Assembly (NCBI GenBank): GCA_019752925.1
Contig: JAIELP010000004.1
Coordinates: 392,258-456,257 of the forward strand
Length of the DNA: 64,000 nucleotides
Origin: a bacterium
Lineage (GTDB): Bacteria; Bdellovibrionota; Bdellovibrionia; Bdellovibrionales; Bdellovibrionaceae
Direction of reading: 5' to 3'
Each line of letters starts with the position of its first letter. Position 1 is the stretch's first letter. The notes beneath the pieces are model-generated. The model worked only from the letters and a program-made list of their open reading frames with translations, made no database searches and had not been told where the DNA came from. Shown here piece after piece: positions 60,827-64,000 of the stretch. The translations under genes and the position numbers were made by a program.

Positions 60827-63800
60827 GTCTTTAATATCATTTTTAATTTTGGTATTCAGCACGGTAACTGCATTTGCAGAAATGGGTGTGCCGATACAGC
60901 TTAAACTTAAATCGCCTTCGGGAACTTATCCGACTGAAGCCGGTCTTTCATTTAAACTTTTAATTTTATCACCGGGTTCAAATTGTATTTTAAGAGAAGA
61001 AAATTTTTCATCTCAGGTTATTAATAACGGCAGCATTTCGCTTGTTTTAGGTAATGGAGCCAGAGGTGTTAATGATCCAGCTTTAAGCCTGAATCAGGTG
61101 TATGACAATTCTAAACCTAAAACAGGTTTGTCGTGTGTAGATGGAAATAATAATATAGTTTCAGTTTCTCAGGTTTATAATCCAGTAGCAGGCGATCAAA
61201 GAACTATACGTGTAACTTCAACCATTTCAGGTGATCCGATTTTAGTTAACTTCACAATGCGTGCTACTCCTTTTGCTATTCAGGCTGAATCCGTTGGCGG
61301 TAAGCCTGCAGCCGATATCATTGTTAACGACGCGGCTTCGCAGATGAACCAAACTAACCTGAATGATCTATTATTGGATGTTGGTCGCTTTAATAATTTA
61401 AGAAATTTAGCGGTGAGTGGTCAGGCTATAACTGCCAACTCAGCAGTGAACTTTACCGGAACTTTAGTTGGCGATGTGAGTGGTACTCAGGGTGCAACTT
61501 CTGTAGATCGCATCAAAGGGGTACCTGTAAGTGCAACGGCACCGTCAAATAATCAGATTTTACAATTTAATGGTGCTCAATATGTTCCTGTAAATTTACC
61601 TCCGGCTCCGGTTACTAGTGTAGCTGGCCGTACTGGTGCAATCGTATTATCCAGTTCAGATATTTCAGGTTTAACATTTGGTACAGCGGCCAACACATTT
61701 GCTCAAGGTAATGACTCCCGCATTACCGGTGCTTTACAAAGTTCATCAGTGTTTTCCGGTGATGTATCCGGAACAGTATCTTCAATTACTGTTAACCGCG
61801 TAGGCGGAAAAACTAGTGCTGAAATTGCTAACTCAGTTAATGATACGCAAGCCGCAACATCGGCCAATACAGTTAGTACAATTGTAAAAAGGGACGGAAG
61901 CGGAAATATTTCGGCTTCTTCAGTTTCAGCCACCAATAATTCAACGCAGAATGTTTATGTGTACGAAGCAACAAATACGAACAGCGTTCGTATTAAAGCT
62001 CCGGGTTCTTTTTCGAATTATACTTTAACATTACCAGTTGATGCTGGGACCAGCGGACAAGTATTACAAACCGATGGTTCTGGAAACTTATCGTGGTTGA
62101 ACCCATCTACCGGGTCAGTAACGGCTGTTTCGGCTTCAGCTCCTTTAGCTTCTTCAGGCGGAACAACTCCTAATATTACAATTGCGCAGGCAAATGCTAC
62201 AGCTTCAGGATATTTGTCATCAGCTGATTGGACTTCTTTCAATAATAAACAAGCTGCTTTAGGATATGTACCCTTAAACGCAGCTAGCAATTTAAGTGAT
62301 GTGGCTTCTGCAGCAACAGCTAGAACTAATCTGGGTTTAGGCGGTGCTGCTGTATTAAATGTTGGAACTTCTGCTGGCACAGTGGCGGCCGGTGATGATG
62401 TACGTATTACCGGTGCATTACAAAGTTCAGCGTTTAATGCTTATGTAGCTTCTGCAAGTTGTACATCAACTCAATCAATGTACTGGAACAGTGTTAGCAG
62501 TCAATTTGAATGTCAGTCTATAAACTTCCCTGCAGATGCAGTTACCAGTGTGGCGGGTCGTACGGGTGCGGTAGTATTATCGAGTTCAGACATTTCTGGT
62601 TTAGGAAATTCGGCTTCGCGTAATGTTGGTACTTCAGCCGGCACAGTTGCTGCTGGTGATGACTCACGTATTACGGGAGCACTACAAAGCTCTTCAATTT
62701 TCTCAGGTGATGTTTCCGGAACAGTTTCTTCTATTAATGTAAACAAAATCCGCGGTGTAACTGTTAGTGCAACAGCACCGACTTTAAATCAAGTACTTCA
62801 ATATAATGGTACTCAGTATGTACCATCAACTTTACCTTCAGCGCCTGTTACAACAGTAGCAGGTCGTACGGGTGCAGTTGTATTATCAAGTTCAGACATT
62901 TCTGGTTTAAGTTTCGGTACAGCAGCTAATACATTTGCTCAAGGTAATGATTCTAGAATTGTAAATGCAGTCCAAACATCAAGTGTTCATTCAGGTGATG
63001 TGTCGGGCACGTTAACTACATTAAGCGTTGATCGTATTAAAGGTGTGGCAGTAAGTGCAACAGCTCCGACATTAAATCAAGTATTACAATACGATGGTTC
63101 GCAATACGTTCCAGTAGCTATTCCATCAGCACCGGTAACTACTGTAGCCGGTCGTACAGGAGCAATAGTATTAACAAGCTCAGATATTTCTGGGTTAGGT
63201 GCCGCAGCAGCTTTAAACCTAGGAACTTCAGCCGGAACAGTAGCAGCTGGTGATGACTCAAGAATCACAGGCGCATTACAAAGCTCTGTATTTAATGGAT
63301 ATGTTGCCTCTGCAAGTTGTACCTCAGGTCAGTCAATGTACTGGAACAGCGTAAGCAGTCAGTTTGATTGTCAGGCTATTAACTTCCCAGCTGATGCAGT
63401 AACCTCTGTTGCTGGACGTACCGGCGCGGTGGTCTTAACAAGCTCGGATATTTCGGGTTTAGGAAACTCTGCTTCGCTTAATGTGGGAACAACTGCAGGC
63501 ACGGTAGCGGCCGGTGACGATTCACGAATTACTGGAGCATTACAAGCTTCGTCAGTATTCTCAGGCGACGTATCAGGAACTTCAACAACAGTTGCAGTTA
63601 ACAGAATACGTGGCATAGCAGTAAGTGCAACGACACCGACATTAAATCAAGTACTTCAATATAATGGTACTCAGTATGTACCAGCTAATTTACCTGCAGA
63701 CGCAGTAACAACAGTAGCAGGTCGTACAGGTGCGGTGGTATTATCGAGTTCAGACATTTCTGGTTTAGGAAACTCAGCTTCGCTTAACGTGGGAACATCA

Positions 63801-64000
63801 GCAGGAACAGTTGCTGCTGGAGATGATTCAAGAATTACAGGCGCCTTGCAGAGTTCATCTATTTTCTCTGGAGATGTATCAGGAACTATTTCTTCTATTA
63901 ATGTAAATAAAATCCGCGGTGTTGCAGTAAGTGCAACGACACCGACATTAAATCAAGTACTTCAATATAATGGTACTCAGTATGTACCAGCTAATTTACC
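60819..64000 (+). CDS. Large repetitive tail-fibre/adhesin-like surface protein (3' end beyond the window)
   Basis: Missing from the ORF track because no stop occurs before the window ends. At least 1060 codons are open. It begins with a signal peptide (LISFLILVFSTVTAFA), then a roughly 250-residue non-repeated region with two or more cysteines. From about residue 265 short modules recur: TSVAGRTGA, LSSSDISGL, GNDSRITGALQ, FSGDVSGT, ATAPTLNQVLQYNGTQYVP. Segments such as SGYLSSADWTSFNNKQ are common in phage-tail-fibre-like proteins. Related Bdellovibrio proteins often end in a self-cleaving S74 chaperone domain; that end is not visible here. I infer an exported trimeric fibre. It is coupled to the lipoprotein upstream. 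Confidence 0.8.
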   Translation, partial: MSRSLISFLILVFSTVTAFAEMGVPIQLKLKSPSGTYPTEAGLSFKLLILSPGSNCILREENFSSQVINNGSISLVLGNGARGVNDPALSLNQVYDNSKPKTGLSCVDGNNNIVSVSQVYNPVAGDQRTIRVTSTISGDPILVNFTMRATPFAIQAESVGGKPAADIIVNDAASQMNQTNLNDLLLDVGRFNNLRNLAVSGQAITANSAVNFTGTLVGDVSGTQGATSVDRIKGVPVSATAPSNNQILQFNGAQYVPVNLPPAPVTSVAGRTGAIVLSSSDISGLTFGTAANTFAQGNDSRITGALQSSSVFSGDVSGTVSSITVNRVGGKTSAEIANSVNDTQAATSANTVSTIVKRDGSGNISASSVSATNNSTQNVYVYEATNTNSVRIKAPGSFSNYTLTLPVDAGTSGQVLQTDGSGNLSWLNPSTGSVTAVSASAPLASSGGTTPNITIAQANATASGYLSSADWTSFNNKQAALGYVPLNAASNLSDVASAATARTNLGLGGAAVLNVGTSAGTVAAGDDVRITGALQSSAFNAYVASASCTSTQSMYWNSVSSQFECQSINFPADAVTSVAGRTGAVVLSSSDISGLGNSASRNVGTSAGTVAAGDDSRITGALQSSSIFSGDVSGTVSSINVNKIRGVTVSATAPTLNQVLQYNGTQYVPSTLPSAPVTTVAGRTGAVVLSSSDISGLSFGTAANTFAQGNDSRIVNAVQTSSVHSGDVSGTLTTLSVDRIKGVAVSATAPTLNQVLQYDGSQYVPVAIPSAPVTTVAGRTGAIVLTSSDISGLGAAAALNLGTSAGTVAAGDDSRITGALQSSVFNGYVASASCTSGQSMYWNSVSSQFDCQAINFPADAVTSVAGRTGAVVLTSSDISGLGNSASLNVGTTAGTVAAGDDSRITGALQASSVFSGDVSGTSTTVAVNRIRGIAVSATTPTLNQVLQYNGTQYVPANLPADAVTTVAGRTGAVVLSSSDISGLGNSASLNVGTSAGTVAAGDDSRITGALQSSSIFSGDVSGTISSINVNKIRGVAVSATTPTLNQVLQYNGTQYVPANL
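63618..63694 (+). repeat. 77-bp exact repeat, copy 1
   Basis: Identical to 63924-64000, a 306-bp offset. It encodes the module reading AVSATTPTLNQVLQYNGTQY. The identity may extend beyond the window end. Confidence 0.9.
63924..64000 (+). repeat. 77-bp exact repeat, copy 2 (cut by the window end)
   Basis: Identical to 63618-63694 up to the last base of the window. Confidence 0.9.

Larger units (their letters stand above)
62545..64000 (+). repeat. Imperfect tandem repeats of about 265-310 bp inside the fibre gene
   Basis: Units are marked by VAGRTGA-coding sequence near 62551, 62860, 63145, 63410 and 63714; an outlying copy lies near 61619. Neighbouring units mix two module types: one with GTAANTFAQGNDSRI and one with LNVGTSAGTVAAGDDSRI. 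Some stretches are identical in DNA, others differ at synonymous sites, so copies differ in age. Confidence 0.85.

Noticed and set aside
62018-62380. 120-residue antisense ORF and similar ones at 61703, 62513, 63077 and 63371
   Set aside because: All are antisense to the open fibre gene and repeat with its modules; shadows of repetitive coding DNA.
62545-64000. CRISPR array
   Set aside because: Repeats are coding, unequal in size and preserve one open frame; no short direct repeats with unique spacers.
1-64000. tRNA, rRNA or insertion sequences
   Set aside because: No cloverleaf with a GTTCRA-type T-loop, no ribosomal RNA sequence and no transposase or terminal inverted repeats were seen by eye; a tRNA search program would be decisive.

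Overview
The window is AT-rich, densely coded, Gram-negative chromosomal DNA with an almost complete set of ordinary housekeeping genes. It also carries many secreted or lipoprotein-type proteins, two subtilisin-like proteases, a receiver protein with a RomR-like layout, an HD-GYP-like response regulator, a MAPEG protein, a bacterial topoisomerase VI and a very repetitive surface-fibre protein. This combination suggests a member of the Bdellovibrionota (Bdellovibrio or Pseudobdellovibrio-like). That is inference from gene content and style; no rRNA gene is present to confirm it. I see no tRNA, rRNA, CRISPR array, insertion sequence or prophage.

Layout, left to right. Positions 1-79 hold the first codons of a minus-strand gene, probably an EamA-type transporter. 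A DUF1993 protein follows, then a compact topoisomerase VI operon (top6B-top6A) with a MAPEG membrane protein attached. 4.2-9.1 kb has a YceI protein, a large lipoprotein subtilase and a LysR regulator. 9.3-15.6 kb has aconitase and a run of small exported proteins, one of which seems to use a non-standard start codon. 15.0-18.8 kb (minus) is an overlapping operon: receiver protein, nadC, birA, thioredoxin-like, GyrI-like. 18.9-23.7 kb (plus) is LptF/G permease-def-fmt-rpe-hutH. hutU follows at 24.4 kb and hutI at 35 kb, so histidine degradation to formiminoglutamate is encoded in scattered pieces. 28.0-34.2 kb (minus) is the 2-oxoglutarate dehydrogenase operon sucA-sucB-SDR-lpd, with a short-chain dehydrogenase inserted. 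34.3-44.6 kb has gpmA, hutI, a pilin-like small protein, an acyltransferase, glpK, a lipoprotein, a predicted outer-membrane barrel, a cyclic-nucleotide-binding protein and a lytic transglycosylase. 44.6-50.3 kb (minus) is ychF, pth, rplY, prs, rdgB, rph and a cell-wall amidase. 50.5-54.7 kb has a PilZ protein, an MscS channel, uppP and a second subtilase.

The accessory-looking part is 54.8-64 kb. It holds a soluble histidine kinase, an unrecognised protein, and a tightly overlapping minus-strand set: a cryptic 48-residue peptide, a FabG-like reductase, an acyltransferase-like protein and a heme-oxygenase-like diiron enzyme. Next come a response regulator with a damaged HD-GYP-type domain and a divergent lipoprotein/fibre pair that share a 15-bp upstream motif. 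The peptide-led enzyme cluster is the best candidate here for an undescribed small-molecule or modified-peptide system. The fibre gene runs off the right edge, which is why it is missing from the ORF track.

All functional calls come from reading motifs by eye. No database search was run.
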